64,000 nucleotides of DNA, from the NCBI GenBank assembly GCA_035236585.1, contig CP141127.1, positions 63,779,495 to 63,843,494 of the forward strand, in the 5' to 3' direction. The position numbers and the translations under genes were made by a program. The stretch's first letter is position 1. Every line of letters begins with the position of its first letter. Positions 47,151 to 62,850 of this stretch are shown piece by piece. This DNA is from Warburgia ugandensis. Taxonomy: Eukaryota > Streptophyta > Magnoliopsida > Canellales > Canellaceae. Under the pieces are notes generated by a model. That model was not told the DNA's origin. It saw only the letters and a list, made by a program, of their open reading frames with translations, and did no database searches.

Positions 47151-48420
47151 CTTAGTATCGTCATATAGTAAATTATCTTGTTACAGGACAAATGCCCAAT
47201 CATTAGACCAAAAATGATAGGAAAAGATTTTTGATCGAGGTTAAATACTTTACCTGGGTTGATCCATACTTATTCAAGTACTATCTTGATTACGTGATAA
47301 GGAGATGTGTACCAGATAGTGAGCATAGTAAGATCATCTCCTTCTGTCATGATCATGCATGTGGGGGTGATTTTAGTTCTAAAAAGACCATTGTAAAAAT
47401 TTTGCAGCGTGATTTTTATTGGGCCACCATTTTTTAACTTTCACATGCTTACTGCACTACATGTGTGAGGTGTCAAAGGTTAGGCAGTCTAGGAAGGTGA
47501 CACATGATGCCCTTAAACCCAATCCATATCTTATAAGTATTCAATGTTTGGGGCATAGATTTCATGGGACCCTTCCCTAATTCTTTTAGAATTTTCTACA
47601 TTCTAGTGGTGGTAGACTACATGTCCAAGTGGATGGAGGCTATACCTTACAAAACCATTGAGCACAAGGAAGTGGTAAGATTTTAAAGGACAATATTTTT
47701 ATAAGGCTTAGTACTCCACATGTCATAATCAGTGGTGGGGGAAAACACTTTTATAATAAAGTGTTTGAGAATTTAATGAAAAAGTTTGGTGTCAACCATA
47801 AGATAGCAACTCCCTACCATCCTTAGACCAATGGCCAAGTAGAGGTCTCAAATTGGGAAATTAAGCATATCTTAGAGAAGACAGTCAATCCAAGTAGGCA
47901 AGACTGGTCTATGAGACTAAACAATGCTTTGTGGGCCTATTGTACAACCTATAAAACCTCAATAGGTATGTCACCCAACCACCTAGTCCACGGAATGGCC
48001 TACCACTTAGTAGTAGAGCTAGAACAAAGCATATTTGGCGATCAAGAGGCTCAATTTTGAATTAAATGCTATTGAGACCCATTGAAAACTCCAACTCAAT
48101 GAGTTGCATGAGTTGAGAGGATACATATGATTTGGCATGATTATACAAAGATCGAATGAAGGTTAATCATGATAGCCAAATCTTAAGAAAATCCTTCACA
48201 CTTGAACAAAAGGTCTCGTTGTATAATTCAAGATCGCATATCTTTCTAGGAAAACTCAGATCTAGATGGATTGGAGCTTACATCATATGCTCAGTATACT
48301 CACATAGGGCCATCGGGATTAAGAAGGATGATGAGATTTAAAAACTAAATGGTCAGATGTTAAAACCTTTTCTAGAAATGCCTAACCTTGAGATTGAAGA
48401 GACACTTTTAGAGGCACTGC
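47151..48420 (+). pseudogene. Athila-like integrase, broken
   Basis: The zinc finger is open at 47231-47437 (YLFKYYLDYVIRRCVPDSE, FCHDHACGGDFSSKKT and KILQRDFYWATIF) and continues with CTTCVRCQR at 47453-47476. The core starts [13 protein letters not shown] (47546-47585) with first Asp, then [19 protein letters not shown] (47602-47660) with the Asp block. [17 protein letters not shown]-type text at 47830-47880 would carry the Glu. The C-terminal part LYNSRSHIFLGKLRSRWIGA lies in the open stretch 48156-48341, followed by NGQMLKPFL (48350-48375). Many stops and shifts between. Confidence 0.85.
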
Positions 48421-51269
48421 ATCATCAAAGCATTATTCATATTGTTGAAATACCAATGCATGCTTGTGAACCAACTAGTAAGTACTTTTATGATTCATAC
48501 TATGGTTACTTGAATCGTGGTGGTTCCAAAAATAGTTCTTAATTGCTTTCATTCATGTTTGTGTATGGAAGTGTGTGTAACTTGTGATATTTGGGTTCAT
48601 GATTTGCTTTTTAGTCTTACTTATGATGATAAGTAAACAATGAGGACATGTGGAATATGGTAACAAGTCTACTACTTGAGGGACTTTGGTTTTGAAACTG
48701 TGATGACACATGAATCAAGACACTATGTATGAAAAGTCCTACACTTTACAAATCATTTGAGGTTTCTCGTTCATGCATGAGATAGTGTAAAACCTAAACC
48801 TTTCTATGTTTCATGTTATACTTGATTTAGAAAGTGATTTGCCAATTTGATCAGAGTTTGTAAGGCAAGCACTCTTGAAGTAGTTGTGATGCCCACAAGG
48901 TATTTGATTTGATATTGGGAAAAAAATGCTCAACAGTGACTTGAGTAGGTAGGCCTGAGGCATGCACTCACTGAGTACTTGTAAGGCTTGCTGATTTAAT
49001 TTGATCAATTTGTTTTGGGGGATCACTAGGCATATGGGCTCAGTGAGTGGGCTCCCTAGTAGTATGCTTGCTTCACATAGCTATAAGGCCTGAGGCTCTA
49101 CACTAAGAGGTTGTAGCTAGCTCCTACCCTCTTATTGTGATTGATACTAGCTAGATGATGGGAGTTAACTCAAGATAAACTTTTGGAAGGGTAGTTAGCA
49201 TGGGAACTACTCTAGGTGTAGCTAATTAACTACCCATGGGGATCGGTGCACACTAACAAGTGCTATATGTGTGAAATGTATGTTGACGGTAGTTATCTGG
49301 AGGTAATGGTAGCACATACGATAATATGAATATGTGATTGATGGTCTAGGAGAGTTGGACCTGTCCATGAGCATTGGACATTGTGGAGTGTGTTGGTGTT
49401 AGTCTAGGAGAGTTGGAAATCCAGGAGCATTGGACAACAAGGTCGTCTCTATTGGATGGACAGGTATGCCAGTTTCTTTGTGATAGGACTAAATTGTTGC
49501 CTCATATGTTTTATATGGGTACTTTAATGTTTTGGTGAGCATATTTGAAAAGGACTTATTATTTCCTCATCAAAGCATCTCATGGTACTTTTCATTATCG
49601 AGGGATCCACCGATTAGGATTTTTATTCGAGAGCTTGTATTTCAAGCAGTTTTTTAGATATTTCCAAGTAACATATTATTTGTGCTAGACCTATAATTAC
49701 TACTCAATTTAAGCGTACATGTAATGATCCATGATCTAACTTTGTTTATGATGCTCTAGTTTAATTAGAACACATTATACTAGGAGATTATTGCATCTTT
49801 TACAAATTGGTTAGTACTTATTTTAGTACTGTTTATTGCTTATCCACCTATGCATCTTTACTATTGGTTGTCTTGTATTTTGAGGGAGGACTAGTAGTAT
49901 TAGCTTTATTCTAAGGTGAGTATTTTATGCACATCCTTACAAACATTCCAAGAGAGATGTCGATGGAGCACAGAGTAGGAGAGGAGGTGTCTCCATAGAC
50001 AAGAGGCTAGCATAACACTTTTGACATATGTGAGTGAAGAAGTATCCATTATGTTAGAAGCTGAATTTTGTAATAGATTATCTTTGGTTGATACTTGATA
50101 CATTGTAATTTTATGGACTATCAATGGAAGCATGTTTTTTTTTTTTACTGATTCATGTTGTGACTTGTAGGTCCTATGACGAAGATTTCTCTTGTGACAT
50201 CTGGTTCGAAGATGGGTGCTTTTAAATGTATAGATATTATGCCTTTTCTAACTCACTTTCAAAACAAAGGAAGTTTTCAAATATTGTTTTTAGAAAATTG
50301 GGATGTAACAAATATAAGCTCAGTATGCTACAACAACATGTAAAACTCCTTCCAAGCAAGACTCCTTTTTGAGATGGTTTAAAGGACTCCCAAAGCGCAC
50401 TCTCATCATTGTTCCCCTTCCTTCCATCCCTAGTTAAACCATGGCAATAGCGCATATTGCTACTGTTATTATCTCCATTCATGAGGAGGTCAACAAACAT
50501 TTGGAATTATGAAATGCCAAGTATAAGGCAGTGGGGGATCAACATCGCCGGTGCAAAACATTTGACATCCACGATGAAACAATAGTATTTCTGCCAAAGG
50601 ATATTTTGCTGTGAGTACATACATTAAATCCTACAATGTTTTCGAAGGAAAAATTTCACAATAATACTATGAAGTTGTACAAAATCCCAATTAAAGGCTC
50701 CACATTTTAAATGTTTTGCATAAGGGCCCACGTTCATATTTGAGTCACAAAATGGCATCACATGCCATTCTCATGATGCTCATAAAGGGTAAAAATGTCT
50801 AAATCCCATACCCAATGGGAATAAAGTTTATGTCTCTATTATATCATACTCTTCTATGGGATTGTGAGAAGTAGATGATAGTGAGAGAAACCCAAAATGA
50901 GATCTTCATCCTACAAGATTTCTAAGGGTGCCAAGAATAGAAATCTTTGTAGAGCAAGTACTCTATAGGTGTGCCATTAAACCTAGGAGAAAGCAAGGGT
51001 TAGAAGATGGGCTCCACTTATTGCAACTGCTTAGTTGGGGTTGTAACCCTCACTTCATGGATAGATCCAAATCTTGGAAGGAGGTTTTACACATGTTGGA
51101 GCCATGGGACAAGTTAGAACATTGAACATTTTTTTTATTTTTTATTTCTCTTAAAACCCTATTTAACTAATCATGTTTTGTAACTTTGAGAATCACAAAT
51201 GCAATTTTTTTCTTTGGATAGACCGTGAAGTATGTCCAAGATCTAAGGACGTAGTTTCTAGCATGTTAA
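48421..51269. other. non-coding, partly gypsy 3' region
   Basis: 48637-48655 holds the post-pol AATGAGGACA block of Athila-type elements. At 49190-49235 GGGTAGTTAGC and GCTAATTAACTACCC form a short inverted repeat. At about 49344-49440 GTCTAGGAGAGTTGGA...AGCATTGGACA occurs twice, 58 bp apart. ORFs at 50237-50500 and 50928-51125 have no family features. Nothing else recognised. Confidence 0.4.
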
Positions 51270-53265
51270 TGTAATACCCCTAATATTTTTAGACTTCATT
51301 TTATGTAATTATTAGAAGGAGCTTAAATGAAATGTGAAACTAGAATTCAAGAATTAGGTCTCATAGGAATAAACTCATAAAAACACAAAATCAACTCTCA
51401 AAACGTCAATAATTGTAATCTACGCTGAATAAGCCTTCCAATAACACTAAGAACATCAAAATCAAAATTTGAATGAATAATTTGTAATTATTTTAATTAA
51501 GGTATTTATTTTTAAATTAAAATAAAGGGTAAAATCCCTTTAAGTGGGCCCTATCTGATGAATTCCATGTTTTGGATTTCGTACTAAGTAAAACATGCTA
51601 ATTAAAGCACATAATTAGAATATAATAAAATTTAAATCTAATAATAAGTAACATTTAATTTTTTTTAATAAAAATTTAATGAAAAACTCATAATTAGATA
51701 TAAAATAGTTACTTCTCTTTCCATCTCATTTTTCGTTACAAACAACCACTCAAAATGATTACTAAAACCTTTTGATCCCCACACCAACCATCCTCCCACT
51801 CTCGGATTGTCCCTTTACCCTTTCTGGTCACCACTACACCATCCTAGTGGTCCTGCTAGTTAACAAATATCCCAACACAAACTGAGAGAAAAGAATAGAA
51901 GAGAGAGAAAATGGCAAAGAAGAAGAAGAAGGAAGAGAGGAAAAGGAGAAAGAGATGAAAGAAGAGGGAGTAACAGGGGAGTCTAGACACAGCCATTAAA
52001 GCCGGTGTGAAGGTGATTATTGTCAAAGATAATGCAAAAAGGAGAGAACGACTATTAGGATCAAAGATCCAAGCAATTCATCTCACTCCCCATGTAAAAA
52101 TGACAAAAACCTTCAAGTTTAATGTTGATTAGGTAGTATCTCGCTGAAAATCAACAAATTGTAGCTCATCAGAGAAAACGACAGTCTAGATTGATGAACT
52201 AAGCTAGTCATTTTCTTCACCACCACAAGAGTAGCAAAACACTCTCTAGTCAATTAGTGATCAAAACAAAATCAAGATATCTAACTTAGATAGAGATGCA
52301 TGAAAATGATCAGAACCGATTACTGCAATTTGATGATTCACCGGATTTTCGAGTCTAAGATGCACTAGATTCTTGGTAAGCTCTCAATCATGCACATGTG
52401 AGTGAAGAATTCACACACAAAATTAATGCATGTGCTTCCTGGTGATGGTCTGGTCCATTTAATAGGCCTCATGTTCTGCTTACCAAGTTTGATCCATTTT
52501 ATATATTCCTTATTTGCCTATCAGACCCATAAATCTACAAATCAAAATTTTTTATCTAAATGATTAAAAGTGACCTAAAACATTAATATGCAAATCCAAC
52601 AAGCAATATAGACACAATTTTTGATCCACGACATCTGTTGGAATTGTCTCAATGATGAGAACTATATTCCTCAAAGAAATTGAGAATCTAAGTACTTTCA
52701 AACAATGATGCATGGACTAGATCAATCAGTTTAGAGATGATCATACCACAATCAAACACCAACCACCATCACATACTCAATTTTAAGCAACCAAAAGGTA
52801 GGATCACCACCATATCTCATTTACATTGATTAACTTTTATTTTATTTAAAATATGCATAGTAAATTTTAAATAAATGTAGGAAATCAAGTATGATTAGGA
52901 TGAATCAAATCTTAAAATGCTTATTAGGACAATCTAACATAATAAATGGATCGATCTAATAGATAGATTGTCTTGATAATTATAAAATATAAAATTTAGG
53001 CTTGAGGATAATTGTAAGCCATTGATTTGACCAATTAGATCGAACCATTGGATCAATGGATTGATCATTGAAATTAAAAAAAAAATGATCTATAAGTCAT
53101 ATATAAGGGAGATTATAAAGCAATACGATGATAAAAAAAAACATTTATCTTTAACCAAGGACCAAGATGTGATGATTTAGCATAATTAAAGAAATAAATT
53201 TATGATCAGTGATAAGTAAGATCATCTTATTTGATGATGAAACTAGATCCATTATGGATGTTACA
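51270..53265 (+). repeat. LTR-like repeat, family T, left copy (about 2 kb)
   Basis: Starts TGTAATACCCCTAATATTTT and ends GGATGTTACA, ends typical of large plant gypsy LTRs (TGTAAYRCCC...GTGTTACA). Parts at 51390-51560 and 53000-53075 match the reverse complement of 62560-62725 and 61065-61140. No target duplication and only a poor primer-site candidate (GTGGGAAAGACC) follow. Confidence 0.6.
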
Positions 53266-55059
53266 GTGGGAAAGACCATGTTAGGCTATGTGGTTTATGC
53301 GTTAGGAGTCCCTATTGATGGAGGAGAGGCTTTACGCTATCATAAAATATGACATGTCAAAGTGAAAGCCTAGGATTATTGAACATAAATTTGTGCACAA
53401 ACCTATGCAAACTGGGTTAAAAGCTACTGATAGCCTAGTTATTATAGGCCATGGTCAACTAGAACTTATAATCAAGGACTGATAAACCAAGGATTAAATA
53501 AGTCACATATGAAAATAATATTATAATGCATGTATGTAATGATAGATGCGCCAGTAGATACATACTAAGTATTAGTGTAATCTGATAGGTGTAGTACCTC
53601 ATATTCAAAGTAAGTGGTTTAAGATTATATGTATTTTTGAAAATTTATGATGTAAATTTTCTAATTATCATGGTTATTTGATAAGTCATGACATGGTTTG
53701 AATTAGCATGAGATTTAAATTGCATAAATTGTTTTAAATGTTAAATGTATTTATTGTTATTTCTCAAGCATGTAGTATTTATAACTTAATTCATGGAATA
53801 TAAATGTTATTATTTTGTAAATACATACATATGAGAAAAATGAGAAATTGTTTATATTATGAGTATCATTCCATGGTTTATAAATGCATGCAAAACTGAT
53901 TAAAAACAAAAGTTGAGTTGTTTATGCTAAAATTCATGTTCAATCCATGATATTTAAGAAACTAAAGCTAAAATGAACTATATTTTGGTACATGGGCACC
54001 AAATATGTATATCTTACAATAATTTTGATGAATTTATATTTGATAGGCAAGTAGCCTAGTGATTTTATTATATACAGGTATGGGTGTCTATTGGATTTGT
54101 TTTAGATAGTCATTAGCTTGGTGGATGCTATGCTAAGAGAGTAGTAGGGTTTGGCCACATGCTCTCTGAAACTTATGATATGGACATCCTACCATAACGA
54201 GGCAAAAGTTGAGTGGTGATAATTATAGGAAGGTCACACTATGGTGGTTTGTCTTCCCATATAGACATGATTATGTATTATTCCACATGCAGTGTCATTG
54301 AAGCATGCTTGTGGCACCCAATTTTTTTTAAACACAATATATATACATATATAATTAAATATTTGGGATACTTGATTTAAGATTTTCATTTTTAAAATGT
54401 ACTGAAAATAGTTTTTCACAAGACAACATACTTTCCAAAATCCCAAGGGTCATACGACTCATAAAAACACAAAATACCCCTGAGTATACAACACATTTCT
54501 AGGACTCATATTACAAATTAAACTAAACTCTATTGATATGTACGATAATGATAATAAAATGATTGAGAAATGATATGGCCCAGGTTCTATCCATCATGAT
54601 TATCACATCCAATAATAATCATATGTCCACAAAGTCCAAGGTGCTTAAAAAATAACAAATATGTATAAGCACATAAAACCCAATTTACATTCTCAAAATT
54701 AGTGTTCTAACACTGTACATCTATAAAGTATCTTCTAAGATATGCTGGAAGTCTCTGCCACCCCTACTTGTCCTCCACTTGTTTGCCCTTCCAATTGTCT
54801 GGCTCTATATTTGAGGCATTGCTAAAACACAAAAATTACTTAGCAAACTATTTCTTGTGTAGGTACAAAGACATTTAATATTAACTTAAATACATGAATG
54901 CAATATATAAGTTGATTAACCAAATTTCAAGAGTATACATAACAACTTCCACATGTAAATAGTATCAATACGATTTCCAATTAGAGTGGATATCAGTGTG
55001 ATAAAGCATGGAAACAGATGAAAAAAATAGTGTGACATATAATAATACAAGGTGATAGA
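53266..55059. other. AT-rich non-coding, nothing recognised
   Basis: Possibly gypsy internal or 3' non-coding text. No ORF with family features (54234-54446 on minus is chance). Confidence 0.3.
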
Positions 55060-55290
55060 TATTCAATTTTGTATAAAAAGTACCCAATTAATATATCATG
55101 TGTTATAGATTATGGTGCAAAACTATAGTATTTTTCCAAAAATTTGACCTAATAATTCAATCGTTTGATATTTTGCAGGTTTGCAATCTAATTCAAAGTA
55201 AGTAGGTTAATTATCATAATTTTTAGGATTTAATTAAGGTGCTTCATCCTTTCTAGGTGTTGAGAAAATGATCCAATAGCCAAGATCTAG
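55060..55290 (+). repeat. head of a family-L LTR
   Basis: TATTCAATTTTGTATAAAAA onward matches copy 2 best, to the GATCCAATAGCCAAGATC block. Confidence 0.75.
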
Positions 55291-56160
55291 CACCACCTAC
55301 AATGGATATTATCAGGAGCAAGTGAATGTACCTCATGCATTCATAGAACCTAGAAATCAATATTATACTGAGATAGAGTATTGGGACTATAATGGATGGG
55401 CTAGGCATCATAAACAATCATGGTCTCAGAATTATTAGGAAGAACCATCGTGGTCCCAACCTGCTCAACCCTACCATGAATTTTAAGAATATCAAAGACA
55501 ACTATCATGGTTCTAACCCAATCAATCTTTTCCCATTACTCTAATGACATAGCAGTATAAGACATATGAGTTCAAACAATCATTAGACTCAAATTATAGA
55601 AAAATGGGACTGATATAATTTAAAATGATCAAATTCATGATGACCTTATACAACGAACTGAGGAAATAAAACAAATAAGGAAGAATAGTGACAAACCCCT
55701 TGATGGAATTACAAGGATGGAAATACCATATGTTCCTTCTAAGTTACAAGATTTCCAGCCATCCTTGGAATCCTCCAATACATATCCATTCGAATCACGT
55801 CTTGGTTCTTTTTCAAATTATGATGAAGAGACATCCATTGATAAAGAAAATGAGTTTTTAGACACTGAACCACTACTGGACACTTCTCAAATGCAAGACA
55901 GGGTAGAGACCCCTACAATTCCTAAAATTTAATTTGAGCCTTACATTATAAAATAAGTACCCAATTGGGACCCATAGACTCTATTTGATCAAACATTAGA
56001 TAATAATATTGGTTCACCTGAAATCTTGCCTATGTCTGAAGAACAAGAAGAAGAAGAGCCAATTGATGTTCTAGATCAACATCAACTAACTCTAGGGTAC
56101 ACATTAGAAGTGAATAAGGATTTAAGCCTTACCATTTCAAGAAATACAGAGTGAACTTAA
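55290..56160 (+). pseudogene. Athila-like Gag C-terminal fragment
   Basis: Plus-strand text YNGYYQEQVNVPHAFIEP, then DYNGWARHHKQSWSQN, EEPSWSQPAQPY and further Gln/Ser/Pro-rich repeats resemble the region behind the cysteine pair in Athila-type Gag (compare GWARHPNFFW at 44173 in copy 3). A 71-codon open stretch (55717-55932) with many Glu, Asp and Thr, and EEEEPIDVLDQHQLTLGYTL at about 56045-56105, fits the linker before protease or RT. Stops split it. No catalytic domain is present; pol is missing. Assignment is by composition, the shared motif and position, so it is tentative. Confidence 0.45.
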
Positions 56161-57995
56161 TTCCCAATTTCAGGAAAACATAAGGGAGAAGAGGAAAAAT
56201 ATATACTAATTGCAATGGTCATTATCATCCCTAATTTTGATAAAAAAAAATGAGGCCATTCTTCTCAAATTAGTCCTAAGAAATTTAAATTCACGGTGGT
56301 CTTTCATGCTATATTCTTATTACCACCAACAATTTCAAGGTGGAGGACGTATATTGCCCATCGTAAAATTCTTACATGTAGTGAGAAAGTTCTCCATTGT
56401 TAGAGTTAGGATTAGGTTAATTAGTTAGGTTTAGAGTAGATTAGTTAGTCTAGTATGGATGAAGACATTAAACTTAGTGCTCACTAGAAGGCAATGCAGG
56501 GTTTTTAGAGTCGCATAGTTCTACATTACTCATTTATCATATAGGAGCTCTATGTTTCAAAACATTGGGGACAATGTTTAGTTTAGGTTGGGGGCTGTAG
56601 ATATGCATGAGATGTCTAAAATTGAGTTTTTCAAAGTTTTTACTGTGATGAGAATTGGATTTTTTAGAAGCTTAGTATTTATCCTATTTTAACTTTTTAA
56701 TAGAAATTCATATGATTAATTCTACATTTTATTCATGTCTTGAAGTATTTTATGAAAGTTAAATCTTAGAACACACTTACACACAATGCATAAATTTAGA
56801 TAGATAGACGTTCTGACTTAGAGACACTGAGGAAATTAGTGGAGACCTATGTACCCAAGTGAGTATGAGAGAATATCATTTCTTTGAGGGTTATATAAAT
56901 AATTTCATATTTTCTTTAGGGTATCTCTTATTTGGGGCAAATTTCCAAGAATAAAAAAAAAGGAGTACTAGTTTTGTTCTTGAACATATATTGAATTTGA
57001 TAGGTTTTAAGAAACCAAAGAAATGATATAGGCCATCCTTGTTTTAACCCATAGATATAATGCCTACTTAGTATATTATACCACTAGTTAGAACCTTGAG
57101 CCTCTTGGTAACCTTTTCTTTGTAAAACCCCATTTACCTTAACCTAGAACCAAGTAAAATATCCATTACCTATGTTTCAAAATGTGTGGAGATGATAGAA
57201 AAAGTAGAAAAGGACAAAAGTCTAAGAAGTAAAATGACATCAAAATGTCTATAAAGAAAAAGCCTTTCTTTAAAAGAAATATCAAGAATAAGGAAAAAAG
57301 AAAAGAAGAGAGGAAAAATAGAAAATGTATTCACTTTAGTACAATTAAAAAAAAAGTTGTCCAATATTCAATTGAAGACCTTTACTAAGATTTGGAACTT
57401 TGAATCCTTATAGCATTTCCTTTTTAACCTATCCTAAGCCTATGTTTCGTCCTATCTAAAGACCTATTGATCTTAAGGTAGAAGATAGCCTCAATGAGGA
57501 TATAAATGGAAAGGAATTAAGGTGAAATACCCATAATGATGTTGGTAATGACATCTATTCTTAGGGATCGTATTTTAGGTCTCATTTATGCTTAAAAGAT
57601 TATGTGAACCAACAATCTTATTGGATTCGGTCACATAGTAATAGAATTTTGTTTGACCCCTTTTCTCTTAGAGCTTATTTTTGAGTGTATACCAATGAGA
57701 AATTAAGGTCAAACCATCTTTCCAATGGAGTATAAGCATATCTATTTAGAAGTCCCAACTTATGTAGCTCATACACACACTGCACTCAGAGATATAACTC
57801 GAATATAATGGCTTTAGTATGTGGGTAACTTGTAGAATTCTTCATTCATCTTTATTAAGTTGTTAAAGCCAGTAAAGTACTAATGGACTATAATTCTCTA
57901 AGAATAAGGAAGGGACTAAGCCTTATTATATTTTGTGCGTATATTAACTACAAACTCTCAAATGGCTTAACTCATCCACTAGGAGTTTAAGGGCT
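56161..57995 (+). other. 3' non-coding region of the deleted family-L element
   Basis: ACATTGGGGACAATGTTTAG followed by GGTTGGGGGC at 56560-56595 is the post-pol text typical of Athila/Tat elements. After it comes AT-rich text with CCTTGAGCCT (57090) but no ORF. The 72-codon ORF at 56210-56428 (ending GGGRILPI...) may be a worn piece of the region before it. Confidence 0.5.
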
Positions 57996-59924
57996 TGTTA
58001 CGTATGAGAAGATGATTCAACGACCAATATCAAGTAAGATGAGATTTAACAACGAAGATAAAAAAAAAAAAAAAGGCCAAAGACCTAAATTTCAACATTT
58101 CAAAGCTAAATAAAGGTTCACGATCATCTTAAGGCAAGCAAGACAATAATGGGAAGATTCAATAATGAGTAAAATGAGTCATGTAAAAATTTATATAATT
58201 CTTCCACCTTTGCATGAGAATTAGAGTCATACATGCAAGTTTCCTAAGCTAACAAGGAAAGCTAAGAAGTCAAGCCATGAAAGCCTTGAAACAAAGGGAT
58301 TTAGTCACCCAAGCCATCAAAGTGAGTCATTCAAGCCATGTTAACCATGCCACATGGAGTTACACTATTGGAGGAAGATTTCAAGCAATTATCCTATGCC
58401 ATAATTGTGAAATTTCAAGAGGATAATTAAAAGGTAGTGGGACTCTATCAATATGAGCAAGTAGATATACTAAGTGGACCAATAAGAGAAGAGACCTAAC
58501 TCCTTTAAACTTTTCTTTTTTCTATCTTCCTAGGTTTCCCCACTTCTAAGCAATTTCCTTTAGGTTTCCACTTCCCATATCCTTCTTCCTAGTTTCCACT
58601 TCCTAAGTCTCCTTGCCTTATCCAACTACCTTTCCTCATCCTTATCTTCTTTCCCTTCTAATCCCCACTTTCCTAATCTCCATTCTTATCTCCTTCTCTT
58701 CCCCTCCCTTACCTTATCCCACTTTCTAAATCCACCTATTTCCACCTTCCACCCACTTCCTTAGAGTCCTACCTATAATTCCTTTCCTAATCTAATCAAA
58801 TCTTATATTTTTAAGAAGGAAATTCATCTATAAATACCAACCACCATCTCATCATCCCATACATAAGGAGTTTTATGGCCCCTCCATGGGCTGGTCCACC
58901 ACCTTTTCTTCTCCATCAAAGTCCTCCACTTTTTTATCTCTTAGGATGATCCTCCTTGCCTCCTTTTGGGTTTCCTTCCTCCTTGTGTGCAATTTATTTT
59001 CAAGGTTAATTCTACTGTTCTAGCTCTTTGCTTGTTCCTTTGTTCATTGTCTTGTTCACTACTTAGTTTAATGCTTTAGTTCTTGCTTTGATTATTTTAT
59101 TTTCCTTTTCAAGCTTAGATTCTTGTATTCAAGGACTACACATCTCTTGTAGTGACAACCAAGAGATTGTAGCCTTGGATCAAGTTAATTGGTCCTTGAA
59201 TTCCTTGATTTCCATCACTCTGTCCTATCTTCTTTTTCCTCTCTTTGGATTGACTTACATACATCTTTGGGACGTTGGATACTTGAAATTGAATTAGGTA
59301 ATTTGTAATTGAATGATAAAGAGTATGAGCAATTTGCTTTATAAGCTTCTGATGTTCATGAGCCACTTTTCTAAGAAGTTTGATTCAATAAAGTTCCATT
59401 GCTTGTGACCACTTTTTCCTTGTTATTTCTAATGAATTTTAGTACATTGAATATCATGTTCTAAGCTAAGTTGCCATGCACTATTCATTCAAGTTCCCAT
59501 ACACACCCTTCATGTTTCATTTAGGCATCTTTTTCATTTTAGAATCATGCACATAACTTCTATGTTCATGCATCATCTTGTCTTTGTTTTTCTAGTTTTG
59601 CATGTTTATTTGAGTTGTAGTTTCATGTTAGGTCATGTTTAATTTCTAGTTAGGTATTGTTTGAATTGATTGCATTTAGTTTAGATTTAGAAAGCTTCCA
59701 TGTTTAGAATTATAAAGTTTTATTCTTAGAAGGTTTCTAACTTCATGTATGTCTATGCTTCGTTGTTACATTAAGATAAAAACCATCTCTTTTGGCTTAG
59801 ATAGATCATTTAAATAAGATCCAATTAACTTACAAAATCATGAGATTCCTCGTGGGATCAACCTCTCTCACTTGCAATTACTACTTTGATTCATGCACTT
59901 GTGAGTAATTTTGAAGCTACACCA
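57996..59924 (+). repeat. family-L LTR without head
   Basis: From TATGAGAAGATGATTCAACG it parallels copy 2 (22900 onward): GAG.CAAGCAAGACAA, CATGTAAAAATT, the C/T-rich middle, TGTAGTGACAACCAAG, and tail CATGAGATTCCTCGTGGGAT and GCACTTGTGAGTAATTTTGA, ending ACACCA. Confidence 0.7.
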
Positions 59925-60879
59925 TAAGGATTCAAGTCTCATGAATATGTCCATTTAGAGTAAAACAAAACTCAAGAATATATTGATCCTCCAGGCATTG
60001 TCATGAGTACTTATACCAATCCTTCATGCATTGTCACACTGTGGGTACATTAGGATATATTGATCCTGGTGTGCCCACAGTGCTGTATGAAAACACAAAA
60101 CAACTACATTGAGCACCATGTTGCACTAGCAACCACTCTCAAGGCTAGCAACTGCTGCTCCCTATTGATATCAAAATGGAAGATTAAGTGTTCATCACGC
60201 ATGGAGGAGGATCTAAGTACTGTGGGTTGTCCACTATACCACTATACAAATTTGCCCTTCTATGGGTCAGGTGTCTATCATCTCACAAGGTTAGAGGGTA
60301 GGTGACCAACCTTACATCCCTCCTAGCACAGCATCTAATAGGTAGAAACACCTATAGAAAATTAGCAAAATCACAAAAATAGCTCAATGTCTTAAAATCA
60401 AGAGATGAAGAAAAAATATCAGATGCACACACCTGTGACTCACTATCCTAGAGCACTGCCCCTATCATGGGGTTACTTGCTCAAGGATGAGCCACCAAGC
60501 CTCCTTAGTGATCCACAGATAAATATAAGTGATAAAATAAATCATCTAATTGACTTATTATACAATAAAATCATACATCTATAGAAACACAAAAATCTAG
60601 GTCATCGTGCATATGTGAAAGGTTACATGCTGGACAATAATCACAACAAGGTCATGGTGCAATAGTATGCATTATAATCTATGATAAATATGAAATTCAC
60701 ACGATGATAGTGCATGATTTTTATTGAAAATATGTCAATATTAAATATCATCACCTACTTTGATGTGGGGATAATCCTTTAGAAGGTGCAATTTCTCTAA
60801 TTCATACAGTTTGGTGCACCTATCAGGTCACATATACTGCACATCATCATTTATTATACTCTATTTATCATTTCTAACC
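59925..60879. other. non-coding, nothing recognised
   Basis: Contains a partial echo (ATATTGATCCT with GCATTGTCA) at about 59976-60065. The 81-codon ORF at 60060-60305 has no family features. Confidence 0.3.

Positions 60880-62850
<1,971 letters not shown>

Larger units (their letters stand above)
39491..48770 (+). mobile_element. Athila-like Ty3/gypsy element with family-L 5' LTR
   Basis: LTR (39491-41807), Asp-type primer site (41814-41831), about 1.2-kb leader, Gag, protease, RT, RNase H and integrase in gypsy order to about 48420. An AACAATGAGGACATGTGGAA-like block then lies at about 48637-48655, like the post-pol text of Athila/Tat elements. No second family-L LTR follows within 6 kb in the right place, so the 3' end is lost or displaced. 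No env-like ORF found. Confidence 0.8.
55060..59924 (+). mobile_element. family-L element, internally deleted (copy 4)
   Basis: LTR head at 55060-55290, Gag-like fragment at 55290-56160, post-pol block at 56560-56600, about 1.4-kb 3' non-coding text, then an LTR lacking its head at 57996-59924. The break inside the head lies in a TGAGAA.ATGAT.CAA stretch present at both 55261-55280 and 58006-58025. Either two LTRs each lost a part together with pol, or a 2.7-kb segment entered one LTR. The retroelement order favours the first view. Confidence 0.6.

Noticed and set aside
48541-51269. Search for an env-like ORF behind the Athila pol
   Set aside because: No ORF with signal peptide or membrane segment was found; only short chance ORFs.
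60060-60305. 81-codon plus ORF with CPQCC start
   Set aside because: The cysteine spacing fits no zinc-binding family I recognise, and there is no upstream or downstream gene context.
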